Source: Streptomyces albidoflavus (GTDB lineage: Bacteria; Actinomycetota; Actinomycetes; Streptomycetales; Streptomycetaceae). From it: DNA of 64,000 nucleotides. Shown in pieces: positions 17,126 through 24,571 of this stretch. The DNA lies in NCBI RefSeq assembly GCF_000719955.1, contig NZ_JOII01000005.1, forward strand, positions 124,001-188,000, given 5' to 3'. The first letter of the stretch is position 1. Every line of letters starts with the position of its first letter. The notes under the pieces are model-generated. The model was not told where the DNA came from, did no database searches, and saw only the letters and a program-made list of their open reading frames with translations. The position numbers and the translations under genes were made by a program.

Positions 17126-17202
17126 CGTCGTCCGCTCCCCGTCCTGTCGCCCTCGTGTCATGTGGTCTCCCCTCTTCGTGCGCCCGGTGGAACCCGCCGG
17201 GC

Positions 17203-17598
17203 TCAGACCTTCCGGAGCCGGTTCCAGGTGTTGGGCCCGACGACGCCGTCGACATGGCCCGAGCCCATGTAGTGCCTCTGGAACCAGCGCACCGCCGCCC
17301 GCGTGGCCGGCCCGTAGTCGCCGTCCACGTGCAGCGGCGTGCTGTGGTACGCGTAGTACGCCGTGGTGTTGGCGATCAGCGCCTGCACCTCGCGCACCGC
17401 CGCCCCCTTGCTGCCCTGCGCCAGGACGACGGTCCGCCCCGCGTGGTGGCCGCAGTACCAGCCCACCGTCTGCGTCCTGCGGCAGTTCTCCGCCGCCGCG
17501 GCCGCCGCCGCCGAGGCCGTGCCGGCCACCGCCACCGACCCGCCGAACAGCGCCACCGTCGCCGTCAGCACCACCAGAGACTTCCGTACGTTCTTCAT
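17203..17598 (-). CDS. Secreted peptidoglycan-binding-domain protein, second of three
   Basis: A 131-aa exported protein. The signal peptide LVVLTATVALFGGSVAVAGTASA is followed by a short Cys pair region (ENCRRTQTVGWYCGHHAG) and a PG_binding_1-type repeat ending HVDGDYGPATRAAVRWFQRHY...DGVVGPNTWNRL. It shares the YCG.HAG signature with the next gene, so the two are recent paralogues. Immediately upstream on the gene strand are three tandem GGAAGGGC-type repeats (17603-17632) that look like iterated ribosome-binding sequence. Confidence 0.85.
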   Translation of the reverse strand: MKNVRKSLVVLTATVALFGGSVAVAGTASAAAAAAAENCRRTQTVGWYCGHHAGRTVVLAQGSKGAAVREVQALIANTTAYYAYHSTPLHVDGDYGPATRAAVRWFQRHYMGSGHVDGVVGPNTWNRLRKV

Positions 17599-17602
17599 AC
17601 GC

Positions 17603-17632
17603 TTCCGCCCTTCCGCCCTTCCGCCCTTCCGC
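17603..17632. repeat. Tandem 8-bp TTCCGCCC repeat upstream of a start codon
   Basis: TTCCGCCC is repeated three times plus a partial unit. On the minus strand it reads as purine-rich GGGCGGAA units directly upstream of the ATG at 17598. Confidence 0.85.
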
Positions 17633-17673
17633 TGTCTGCCGGACTTCCGTCACTCGCGTCCCTCGCCCCGGGC

Positions 17674-18072
17674 CTACCGCTTGCCGTAGCGGAGCAGCTC
17701 CCAGGTCTTCGGCCCGACGATGCCGTCCGACAGCGCCTCGCTGCCGTAGTACCACTGGAACCACGTCACGGCGGTCCGCGTGTCGGCGCCGTAGATCCCG
17801 TCCACGGCGAGCGTCGTGCCGTACCGCGTCGTGCGGTTGACGAGCGCCTGGATCTCCTTCACGTGGCTGCCCCGGCTGCCGTACTCGGCCCAGGAGGTGC
17901 CCGCGTGGTAGCCGCAGTACCGGCCCACCGTGCTGACCGGCGCGCAGTCGGCCGCCGCGCGCACCTGGGCCCGCTCCGGCGCCGCCGCGCCCGCCACCCC
18001 CGCCGGGAGCAGCGTCAGCACGGCACCACCCGCGAGCGCCGCCGTCCACCACGTCCAGTGCTTTCCTCGCAC
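17674..18072 (-). CDS. Secreted peptidoglycan-binding-domain protein, third of three
   Basis: A 132-aa exported protein. The hydrophobic signal WWTAALAGGAVLTLLPAGVAGAAA is followed by DCAPVSTVGRYCGYHAG and a PG_binding_1-like unit (GSRGSHVKEIQALVNRTTRYGTTLAVDGIYGADTRTAVTWFQWYY...DGIVGPKTWELL). It is the closest paralogue of the middle gene. The GTG start at 18072 is tentative; the frame is open further upstream to an ATG at 18165. Confidence 0.8.
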   Translation of the reverse strand: MRGKHWTWWTAALAGGAVLTLLPAGVAGAAAPERAQVRAAADCAPVSTVGRYCGYHAGTSWAEYGSRGSHVKEIQALVNRTTRYGTTLAVDGIYGADTRTAVTWFQWYYGSEALSDGIVGPKTWELLRYGKR

Positions 18073-18275
18073 ACCGTCCCCCGTCTCGTCGGTTCCGCCC
18101 GGTGGCACCACCCTCACCGCGCCCCGGCCCCGCGCACCACCCTGCTCCGGCACTCTGGGACGCATCCGGTCCGTCCCAGCCCCTCACCTGCGAGGACGCC
18201 GGAGCACGCGGGACGTCCCACCAACCGGAACCCCAACTACCGCCAGTCCTCACCCCGTTGTGTGATGATCGGCCC

Positions 18276-19088
18276 ATGACGACGCCCGCCCCCAGGGACG
18301 ACCTGGCCGCCCGCCTCCGGACCGACCGTCCGCACTCCGCCCGGGTCTGGAACTACCTCCTCGGCGGCAAGGACCACTACCCGCCGGACGCCGCCGTCGG
18401 CGAGCAGATCCTCACGGCCTTCCCGGACTTCGCCGCCGTCGCCCGCCTCCAGCGCCACTTCCTCGCCCGCGCCGTACGCCACCTCGCCGGCGAGGTCGGC
18501 ATCCGCCAGTTCCTCGACATCGGCACCGGCCTGCCCACCGCCGACAACACCCACGAACTGGCCCAGCGCGTCGCCCCCGAGAGTCGCGTCGTCTACGTCG
18601 ACAACGACCCCCTGGTCCTCGTCCACGCCCGCGCCCTGCTCACCAGCACCCCCGAGGGCGCCTGCGCCTACGTCGACTCCGACGTCCGCGACCCCGCCCG
18701 CATCCTCGCCGAGGCCCGCCGCACCCTCGACTTCGACCAGCCCGTGGCCCTCACCCTCCTCGGCATCCTGGGCCAGCTCCCCGACGACGAGAACCCCGTC
18801 GCCCTCGTCACCGAACTCCTCGCCGCCCTCCCCTCAGGCAGCTACCTCGCCCTCAGCGACGGCACCGACACCAGCGAGGCCCTCAACACCGCCGTCGCCG
18901 CCTACAACTCCCAGTCGGCCCACACGTACCACCTCCGCGCCCCGGCCGACATCGCCGCGTTCTTCGAGGGGCTGGAGTTGGTGGAGCCGGGGGTGGTACC
19001 GACACCGGACTGGCGGCCGGAGCTGTCGACATACCCGGGGCCTGTGATCCGGGGGCATGCGGTGTGTGGGGTGGGGCGGAAGGGGTGA
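18276..19088 (+). CDS. DUF574-family S-adenosylmethionine-dependent methyltransferase
   Basis: A 270-aa protein of the DUF574 (PF04672) family, expanded in Streptomyces and often close to regulatory genes. The family N-terminus DRPHSARVWNYLLGGKDHYPPD is followed by a SAM-binding motif in QFLDIGTGLPTADNTHEL, the acidic VVYVDNDPLVLVHARALL, and GILGQLPDDENP. The methyl acceptor is unknown. It is the last gene of the left flank before codon use changes at about 19.3 kb. Confidence 0.88.
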   Translation: MTTPAPRDDLAARLRTDRPHSARVWNYLLGGKDHYPPDAAVGEQILTAFPDFAAVARLQRHFLARAVRHLAGEVGIRQFLDIGTGLPTADNTHELAQRVAPESRVVYVDNDPLVLVHARALLTSTPEGACAYVDSDVRDPARILAEARRTLDFDQPVALTLLGILGQLPDDENPVALVTELLAALPSGSYLALSDGTDTSEALNTAVAAYNSQSAHTYHLRAPADIAAFFEGLELVEPGVVPTPDWRPELSTYPGPVIRGHAVCGVGRKG

Positions 19089-19323
19089 GGGGGCGATGCC
19101 CTACCGCTGTCCTCGGCTGGTTGGAGTGACTGCGGCCCCAACGTGGGCAGGCCGACCAGGGTCCGGCGCCGTCAGGGGCGACCACCTCTCCACGGATTCC
19201 TCGGCCCGCCTGCATCAGCTGCGGTAGCCGGGCTGGGCACCAGAGAGGGTGGGGCGCCGCCGCTGCAACCTTGAGTGACGTTGCCGGTACTCTGGGTGTA
19301 TCGGCTGGGGTGTGGGAGGGCGT

Positions 19324-19722
19324 ATGGATGCTGAGTTTGCCGACCTGCTGGACGGTGGAGTGGCGGCTTTGGGTGGGCTGCTGACGACGGACGCGTATGA
19401 ACACGTGCGTCCGAGGCTGCTCGGATTGCTTCGGCGTGGCCGGAAGGGCGGGTCGGTGCCGACTATCGAGCACTTCGACCGGGTTCGCGAAGAACTTGCG
19501 GATGCGGTTGCCGATGGGGACGCACGGAGGCAGCGCGCGCTTTCTCGCGAACTGAGGGGGTATGTACGCGACTTGATCGATGTTGGTCCCTTGGCTGTGG
19601 CGGACTTGTTGGCTTCTGCCGCCGAGGAGGTGGAGCCGGGTGGGCGTGCGGCCGTCTCGCTCGTCAACAACACGATCATTGGCCCTGTGCAAGGGTCGGG
19701 CGTGCAGATCAACTCGTTCTAG
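19324..19722 (+). CDS. Small helical protein with C-terminal amyloid-signalling-like motif
   Basis: A 132-aa soluble protein, predicted mostly helical (EFADLLDGGVAALGGLL...HFDRVREELADAVADGDARRQRALSRELRGYVRDL). The C-terminal tail NNTIIGPVQGSGVQI resembles bacterial amyloid signalling or RHIM-like motifs (a Gly-flanked core with V-Q). The next gene carries a matching GPVQ core near its N-terminus, the layout expected of partners that communicate by motif templating. The helical region could be a sensor, or an effector of the Bell type. The ATG has GGGAGG upstream. Codon use is visibly less GC3-biased than the left flank, suggesting acquisition. Confidence 0.65.
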   Translation: MDAEFADLLDGGVAALGGLLTTDAYEHVRPRLLGLLRRGRKGGSVPTIEHFDRVREELADAVADGDARRQRALSRELRGYVRDLIDVGPLAVADLLASAAEEVEPGGRAAVSLVNNTIIGPVQGSGVQINSF

Positions 19723-19724
19723 GG

Positions 19725-20221
19725 GTGGGAGCATTGAAGAACGAGGACGAGTCCAACGTTGTCCGTGGCAGTTTCATCAACGGGCCCGTTCAGCTTGCGG
19801 GTCAGCAGGTCAACAACTACATCGGAGGACCTCCGCAGCATTCGGTGCATGATCTGCTGCGCGACCGGAAACACCTCTCACGGGCAACGTATTGGCAGCT
19901 CAGGCGGGATTTCCTCCTCTGTGTCTGGAACGCCTTCTTCTGCCTGGAGGTTTTCGGCATTCTGGTCGTTGTCTGGGTTCTGCGGGGCGGTGGACTCATC
20001 GGCTACCTGTTTCGCGAACACCTGCACTGGCTGGTTGCGGTTTCGGCAGTCGGCTGGCTGGGGATGCCTTGTTCTTCTGGGCGCGGTACAGGTTGGAGGC
20101 TCGGCGGAATCCTCTGCTGACACGCGGTGGGCCCATTTTCCTGCGTGACGTTCTGCCGAGGCTTCTGGTGGTGGTCTTCGGGGTGGCTCTGTTCGCCGGG
20201 CTTCCCCATCTCGGGTCGTAG
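19725..20221 (+). pseudogene. Frameshifted membrane protein with N-terminal amyloid-signalling-like motif
   Basis: Residues 14-33 (RGSFINGPVQLAGQQVNNYI) match the tail motif of the preceding protein. Membrane segments follow (FCLEVFGILVVVWVL, then HLHWLVAVSAVGWLG). The frame then ends in a nonsense tail (stop at 20120), while another frame continues sensibly as DALFFWARYRLEARRNPLL...LLVVVFGVALFAG to 20221. One extra G in the four-G run at 20060-20063 would join them into a protein of about 165 aa with three or four membrane helices. It is either a real frameshift mutation, a sequencing error, or slippage. A TTG at 19734 is an alternative start. Confidence 0.65.
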
Positions 20222-20355
20222 CCTGTGCCGTCCGCCGGTGCGTGTGCGACGGCTGTGCGGGAGAGGGGGACCAGCCCTCTAGACTTGCTTCGGCCTCCTC
20301 TTGAGTAAGCCTGGACGGGGCCGTGCCGACGGCAGCAAGGGGAGGGCGCGAACCC

Positions 20356-21498
20356 GTGGAGCCACTGAGGGACGACGATCCGCGGACCATCGGCGGATAC
20401 ACTCTGGTCTGCCGCATCGGCTCGGGGGGGATGGGGCAGGTCTTCCTCGGTGAGTCGGCGGCGGGCCAGCAGGTGGCGGTGAAGGTCATCAAGTCCTCGG
20501 TTCTCGACGAGGACGCCCGGGCCAGGTTCCTGCTGGAAGTGGATAGTCTCAAGACGGTGTACGGCCCGTTCGTCGCCGCGTTCGTTGCTGCCGACGCCCA
20601 GGCGGATGCCCCGTGGCTCGCCGTCGAATACGTACCCGGCCCTGACCTGCGCGTTCTCGTCACCGAGCGTGGTGTGCTGCCGCTGCCGGAGACCGCCAGT
20701 CTCGGGGCGCTGCTCGCCGAGGGCCTGGCCACCGTCCACGACGCCGGTCTGCTGCACCGGGACCTCAAGCCCCAGAACATCCTCCTCGCCCCCTACGGAC
20801 CCAAAGTCATCGACTTCGGGCTGGCCGTCCTCGCCGAGCGCCGTTCGGTGCTGACGGCCTCGGGGTACGTGGTTGGTTCCATCTTCTGCATGCCGCCGGA
20901 GCAGGCGCGCGGTGAGCACCAGCTCGACCGCGCGGCCGACGTCTACGCTCTCGGCGCCGTCCTGCTGTACGCCGCCACCGGGCACTACCCCTACTCCGGC
21001 TCCACCTGGCAGGCCGTGGCGCTCAACATCGAGGACCCCGCGACCGCCCCGGACCTCACCGGGCTGCCTGCGGAGCTGCACCCCCTGATCACAGCCATGC
21101 TCAGCCGGCACCCGGGTGAGCGCCCCACGCTGGAGGAGGTGACCGTGGAACTGGTGCGGGTCGTCCAGGGCTGTGGCCTCACCGCCCGGCAGGCCAAGCG
21201 GCGGCTCACGGACCGCATCCCGGCCGTCCCGGTGCCGCACGGGCCGGTGGACGAGCTGCTGTACACCCCGACCCTCGTGGACGTGGCGGCCGACGAGGAC
21301 GACGAGGCGCCCGCCGGACCGGCCGCGGAAGCGGAACCTGCCGGGCCGGCCGGACCCGCCCACAGGCCGGCAGTGCCGTCCGGAGGCCAGACCCGCGACC
21401 ACGAGCGCTCTGCGACCGGAGTCGGTACCCGGCTGTCGGCGCCCCTGCGCATCGCCGAGCAGATCCGTGCCGCCTACGCCCGGGACGCCCGCTTCTGA
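20356..21498 (+). CDS. Cytoplasmic Ser/Thr protein kinase
   Basis: A 380-aa Hanks-type kinase. The glycine loop is IGSGGMGQVFLGES, the ATP-anchoring Lys is in VAVKVIK, catalytic HRDLKPQN, DFGLAV, and the PPEQA variant of the APE motif. Behind the kinase domain (residues about 10-285) lies a disordered Pro/Ala/Glu tail ending in a basic helix. There is no membrane helix or PASTA repeat, unlike PknB, so it acts in the cytoplasm. GTG 20356 follows AAGGGGAGGG. It is in the same direction as the DrmD-like helicase 96 bp downstream; a role in the defence operon is inferred. Confidence 0.88.
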   Translation: MEPLRDDDPRTIGGYTLVCRIGSGGMGQVFLGESAAGQQVAVKVIKSSVLDEDARARFLLEVDSLKTVYGPFVAAFVAADAQADAPWLAVEYVPGPDLRVLVTERGVLPLPETASLGALLAEGLATVHDAGLLHRDLKPQNILLAPYGPKVIDFGLAVLAERRSVLTASGYVVGSIFCMPPEQARGEHQLDRAADVYALGAVLLYAATGHYPYSGSTWQAVALNIEDPATAPDLTGLPAELHPLITAMLSRHPGERPTLEEVTVELVRVVQGCGLTARQAKRRLTDRIPAVPVPHGPVDELLYTPTLVDVAADEDDEAPAGPAAEAEPAGPAGPAHRPAVPSGGQTRDHERSATGVGTRLSAPLRIAEQIRAAYARDARF

Positions 21499-21554
21499 GC
21501 CGCATACGCACCTGCGCCCTTTCGGTCCGGCGGCTCGCCCCTGCGTGACAGACT

Positions 21555-21572
21555 TACGGCCGTACGGCCGTA
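21555..21572. promoter_or_regulatory. Perfect 18-bp palindrome upstream of the DrmD-like gene
   Basis: TACGGCCGTACGGCCGTA equals its own reverse complement and lies 22 bp upstream of the GTG start at 21595, between the kinase and the SNF2 helicase. It is a candidate dimeric-repressor operator, possibly over the promoter of the helicase-methylase operon. Confidence 0.55.
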
Positions 21573-21594
21573 TGAGAGACCACGGAGGATCGCG

Positions 21595-24570
21595 GTGGCT
21601 GAGCTGGGGGAGAACCGGTATCCGCCGGGCTCGCAGATCCTGGTACGGGACGAGCAGTGGCTGGTGCGCAACTCCACGCTCACCGAGTACGACGGCGAGA
21701 AGATCGAGGCTCTGGGCGTCTCCGAGTTCGTCCGGGACGAGGAGGCGGTCTTCTTCGGCGGGATCGACAAGGTGGAACTCCTCGATCCGGAGAAGACCCG
21801 TCTGGTCCCCGACACCTCCTCCTACTTCCGGCGGTCGCGCCTCTTCCTCGAAGCCGTCCTGCGGAAGACTCCGTTGCCGCAATCGGAGCGCGGTCTCGCC
21901 CTCGCCGACAACTTCCTTCTCGACCCGCTCGCCTACCAGCAGCGTCCCGCAGAGCTGGCACTGTCCATGCGCAACCTGCGTCCCCGTCTGCTGATCGCGG
22001 ACGTGGTCGGCCTGGGGAAGACCCTGGAGATCGGGCTCACGCTCGCCGAGCTGATCCGCCGGGGCCGGGGCGAGCGCATCCTGGTCGTCACCCCGCAGAG
22101 CGTCCTGGAGCAGTTCCAGCACGAGTTGTGGACCCGCTTCGCCATCCCCCTGGTACGGCTGGACTCCCTGGGCATTCAGCGCATCCAGCGGGAGATCCCG
22201 GCCGGCCGGAACCCGTTCACCCACTACAAGCGGGTGATCATCTCCGTGGACACGCTCAAGAACATCGGCCAGTACCGCCACCACCTGGAGCGCATCCGCT
22301 GGGACGCTGTCGTCATCGACGAGTCTCACAACCTGATCAACGCAGGCAGCCAGCGCCGGGCGCTCGCGGAGATCCTGGCCCCGCGCACCGACGCGCTGCT
22401 GCTGGCCAGCGCCACCCCGCACAACGGCGACAAGCGTTCCTTCGCCGACCTCATCTCCCTGCTCGACCCGGCCGCCATCGCCAACCGCGACCGGTACGAC
22501 CCGGCCGACGACCTCGGGCACCTCTACATCCGCCGTACCAAGGTCAGCCCCGAGGTCAGGGAGGAGATGGGGGAGGAGTGGCCTGACCGTGGCCCCACCC
22601 TCTCGCTGCACTGTCCGGCGACCGAGGCGGAGGAGCGGATCTTCGCCGAGCTGACCGGGAACTGGCTGCCCGCCCCGGCCACGAGTACCGAGTTCGGTAC
22701 CGCCGGCCAGGAGCAGACGTCGGTGACGGCGGAGCCGCTCTTCGCCTTCGGCCTGCTGAAGACCTTCCTCTCCTCCCACGTCGCCCTCAAGGCCACGGTC
22801 GACGCCCGCCTGGGCACCCTGCAGGGGCGCCTGGACACGGCGGTCCGCGAAGGCCTCGCCCCGGACCCCGCCATCGCGCCCGAACAACAGGCCTTGCACC
22901 GGCTCCGGGAACTGGCCGACGGCATGGGCGACGGGACCGCTCCCGGCGACTCGGCAAAGCTCGACGCGCTGGTCGAGCAGCTCAAGGAGATCGGAGTGGG
23001 GCCGCGTTCCTCGACCCGGGCCGTGATCTTCTCCGAGCGCATTGCCACCCTCACCTGGCTTGCCCGGGTCGTGCCGGCCCGGCTCGGTTTCCGGGCGGGC
23101 ACAGAGGGCGCGTACAAGGCCGTCCGTGTCCTCCACGGCGGTCTCGGTGACCAGGAGCAGCTCAGGATCCTGGAGGAGTTCGGCCTCGCCGACAACGAGG
23201 TGCGGCTCCTGTTCACCGGCGACGTCGCCTCCGAGGGCGTCAACCTGCACCGCCAGTGCCACCACCTGGTCCACTACGACATTCCGTGGTCCCTCATCCG
23301 CATCGAGCAGCGCAACGGACGGATCGACCGCTACGGGCAGACGAACCAGCCGGAGTTCCGTGCCCTGGTCCTGACCTCCGGGCACCCCGGCGCGAGGGAC
23401 GACCGCACGGTCGCCGAGAAGCTGATCCTCCGAGAGGAGGAGGCGCACAAGCTCAACGGCACCGCCGAGGCGGAAACCGGATACTTCCGCGCCGACGAGG
23501 AGGAACGCCGTCTTATTCGGGAACTGGTTCATGGCGGCACCGTGGAGACGTTCCTGGACGACGCCGGTACCTCAGGGGACTCCGACCTTGCCGACCTCTT
23601 CGGCCAGGTGGACACGGTCACCGCACACGAACTGCCGGCCCGCGCCGAGCTCGTCTCCCTCTTCGACGGCTCCACCGCCGAGTTCGTCGCCACCGCACTC
23701 GCCGAGATCTTCGGCGACCGGGCAGAACAGCAGTTGGAACTCTCCGAGGCGATTGACCGCGACGGAGGGGCCTACCTCTCCCTCTCCCCGGCCCTCGTCC
23801 CCGACCTCCTCCACCGTCTCAAGGCCCTGCCCCCCTCCTACCTCAAGGAGCGGGGCGTGGCCAAGCGGATGATGGTCACCTTCGACCGGAGCCTGGCCAA
23901 CCGGAAACTCGACGAGGCCCGCAAGAGCAGCGACACCATGTGGCCGGAGGTCTCCTTCCTCACCGACCTGCATCCGATGGTGGAATGGCTCACGGACAAG
24001 GTGCTGGTCGAGTTCGGCCACCAGGAGGCGCCGGTCATCACCTCACCCCACGTGGACGGTCCGGTCTTCCTCGTCCAGGGCATCTACTCCAACGCCCTGG
24101 GCCGTCCGACCGTGGTGAGCTGGATGGCGGTGACGGGCCTCGACGGCTCAGCCCCAGTCGGGGTCCGGCCCATGGCCGAGGCGCTGCGCGAGGCCAAGGT
24201 CGACCCGCGGCTCGCCCGGACCGGCGGCCCCCGCGACCTCGGCCACCTCCAGACCCTGGTCCCCGCCGCCGTCGCCGCCGCCCGCAAGCACCTGGAGGCG
24301 GGCAAGGAGGAGTGGGCCGCCCGGATCAGCCAGCCCCTGGACTCCTACCGCGAGCACGTGGCCTCGTGGAAGCAGGAGACGCTCGACGCGGGCGCCACCG
24401 GCCGCCGCGAGCGCCAAGTGGAGGCCACCGTCGACGAACTGGCCCGGCTCCTGGAGCAGTTGCAGACCACTGGCCGGCCGCTCCTACGGGTCCTCGCCGT
24501 CCTGGACCGGCCCGCCGGAACCACCCCCCTCCCCGACACCCCGTCCGACGCGCAGGCGGAGAACAACTGA
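21595..24570 (+). CDS. drmD: DrmD-like SNF2-family helicase (DISARM class 1)
   Basis: A 991-aa superfamily 2 helicase or translocase. Motifs in order: Q-loop-like region, Walker A variant DVVGLGKTLE (usually DEVGLGKT), DESH in VVIDESHNLI, SATPHNGDKRSFADL, then the C-terminal lobe with EGVNLHRQCHHLVHYDIPWSLIRIEQRNGRIDRYGQ. The region from residue about 720 to the end matches DrmD-type proteins in being long and without known domains. DrmD with an adenine methylase marks class 1 DISARM anti-phage systems (established knowledge). GGAGG precedes the GTG. One base separates it from the methylase gene, so translation is probably coupled. Confidence 0.8.
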   Translation: MAELGENRYPPGSQILVRDEQWLVRNSTLTEYDGEKIEALGVSEFVRDEEAVFFGGIDKVELLDPEKTRLVPDTSSYFRRSRLFLEAVLRKTPLPQSERGLALADNFLLDPLAYQQRPAELALSMRNLRPRLLIADVVGLGKTLEIGLTLAELIRRGRGERILVVTPQSVLEQFQHELWTRFAIPLVRLDSLGIQRIQREIPAGRNPFTHYKRVIISVDTLKNIGQYRHHLERIRWDAVVIDESHNLINAGSQRRALAEILAPRTDALLLASATPHNGDKRSFADLISLLDPAAIANRDRYDPADDLGHLYIRRTKVSPEVREEMGEEWPDRGPTLSLHCPATEAEERIFAELTGNWLPAPATSTEFGTAGQEQTSVTAEPLFAFGLLKTFLSSHVALKATVDARLGTLQGRLDTAVREGLAPDPAIAPEQQALHRLRELADGMGDGTAPGDSAKLDALVEQLKEIGVGPRSSTRAVIFSERIATLTWLARVVPARLGFRAGTEGAYKAVRVLHGGLGDQEQLRILEEFGLADNEVRLLFTGDVASEGVNLHRQCHHLVHYDIPWSLIRIEQRNGRIDRYGQTNQPEFRALVLTSGHPGARDDRTVAEKLILREEEAHKLNGTAEAETGYFRADEEERRLIRELVHGGTVETFLDDAGTSGDSDLADLFGQVDTVTAHELPARAELVSLFDGSTAEFVATALAEIFGDRAEQQLELSEAIDRDGGAYLSLSPALVPDLLHRLKALPPSYLKERGVAKRMMVTFDRSLANRKLDEARKSSDTMWPEVSFLTDLHPMVEWLTDKVLVEFGHQEAPVITSPHVDGPVFLVQGIYSNALGRPTVVSWMAVTGLDGSAPVGVRPMAEALREAKVDPRLARTGGPRDLGHLQTLVPAAVAAARKHLEAGKEEWAARISQPLDSYREHVASWKQETLDAGATGRRERQVEATVDELARLLEQLQTTGRPLLRVLAVLDRPAGTTPLPDTPSDAQAENN

Positions 24571-24571
24571 C

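Noticed and set aside
19996..23532. Long minus-strand reading frame opposite the kinase and DrmD-like genes
   Set aside because: It is a shadow of GC-biased coding on the plus strand; its translation has no recognisable family motif while the plus strand shows full kinase and helicase motifs.
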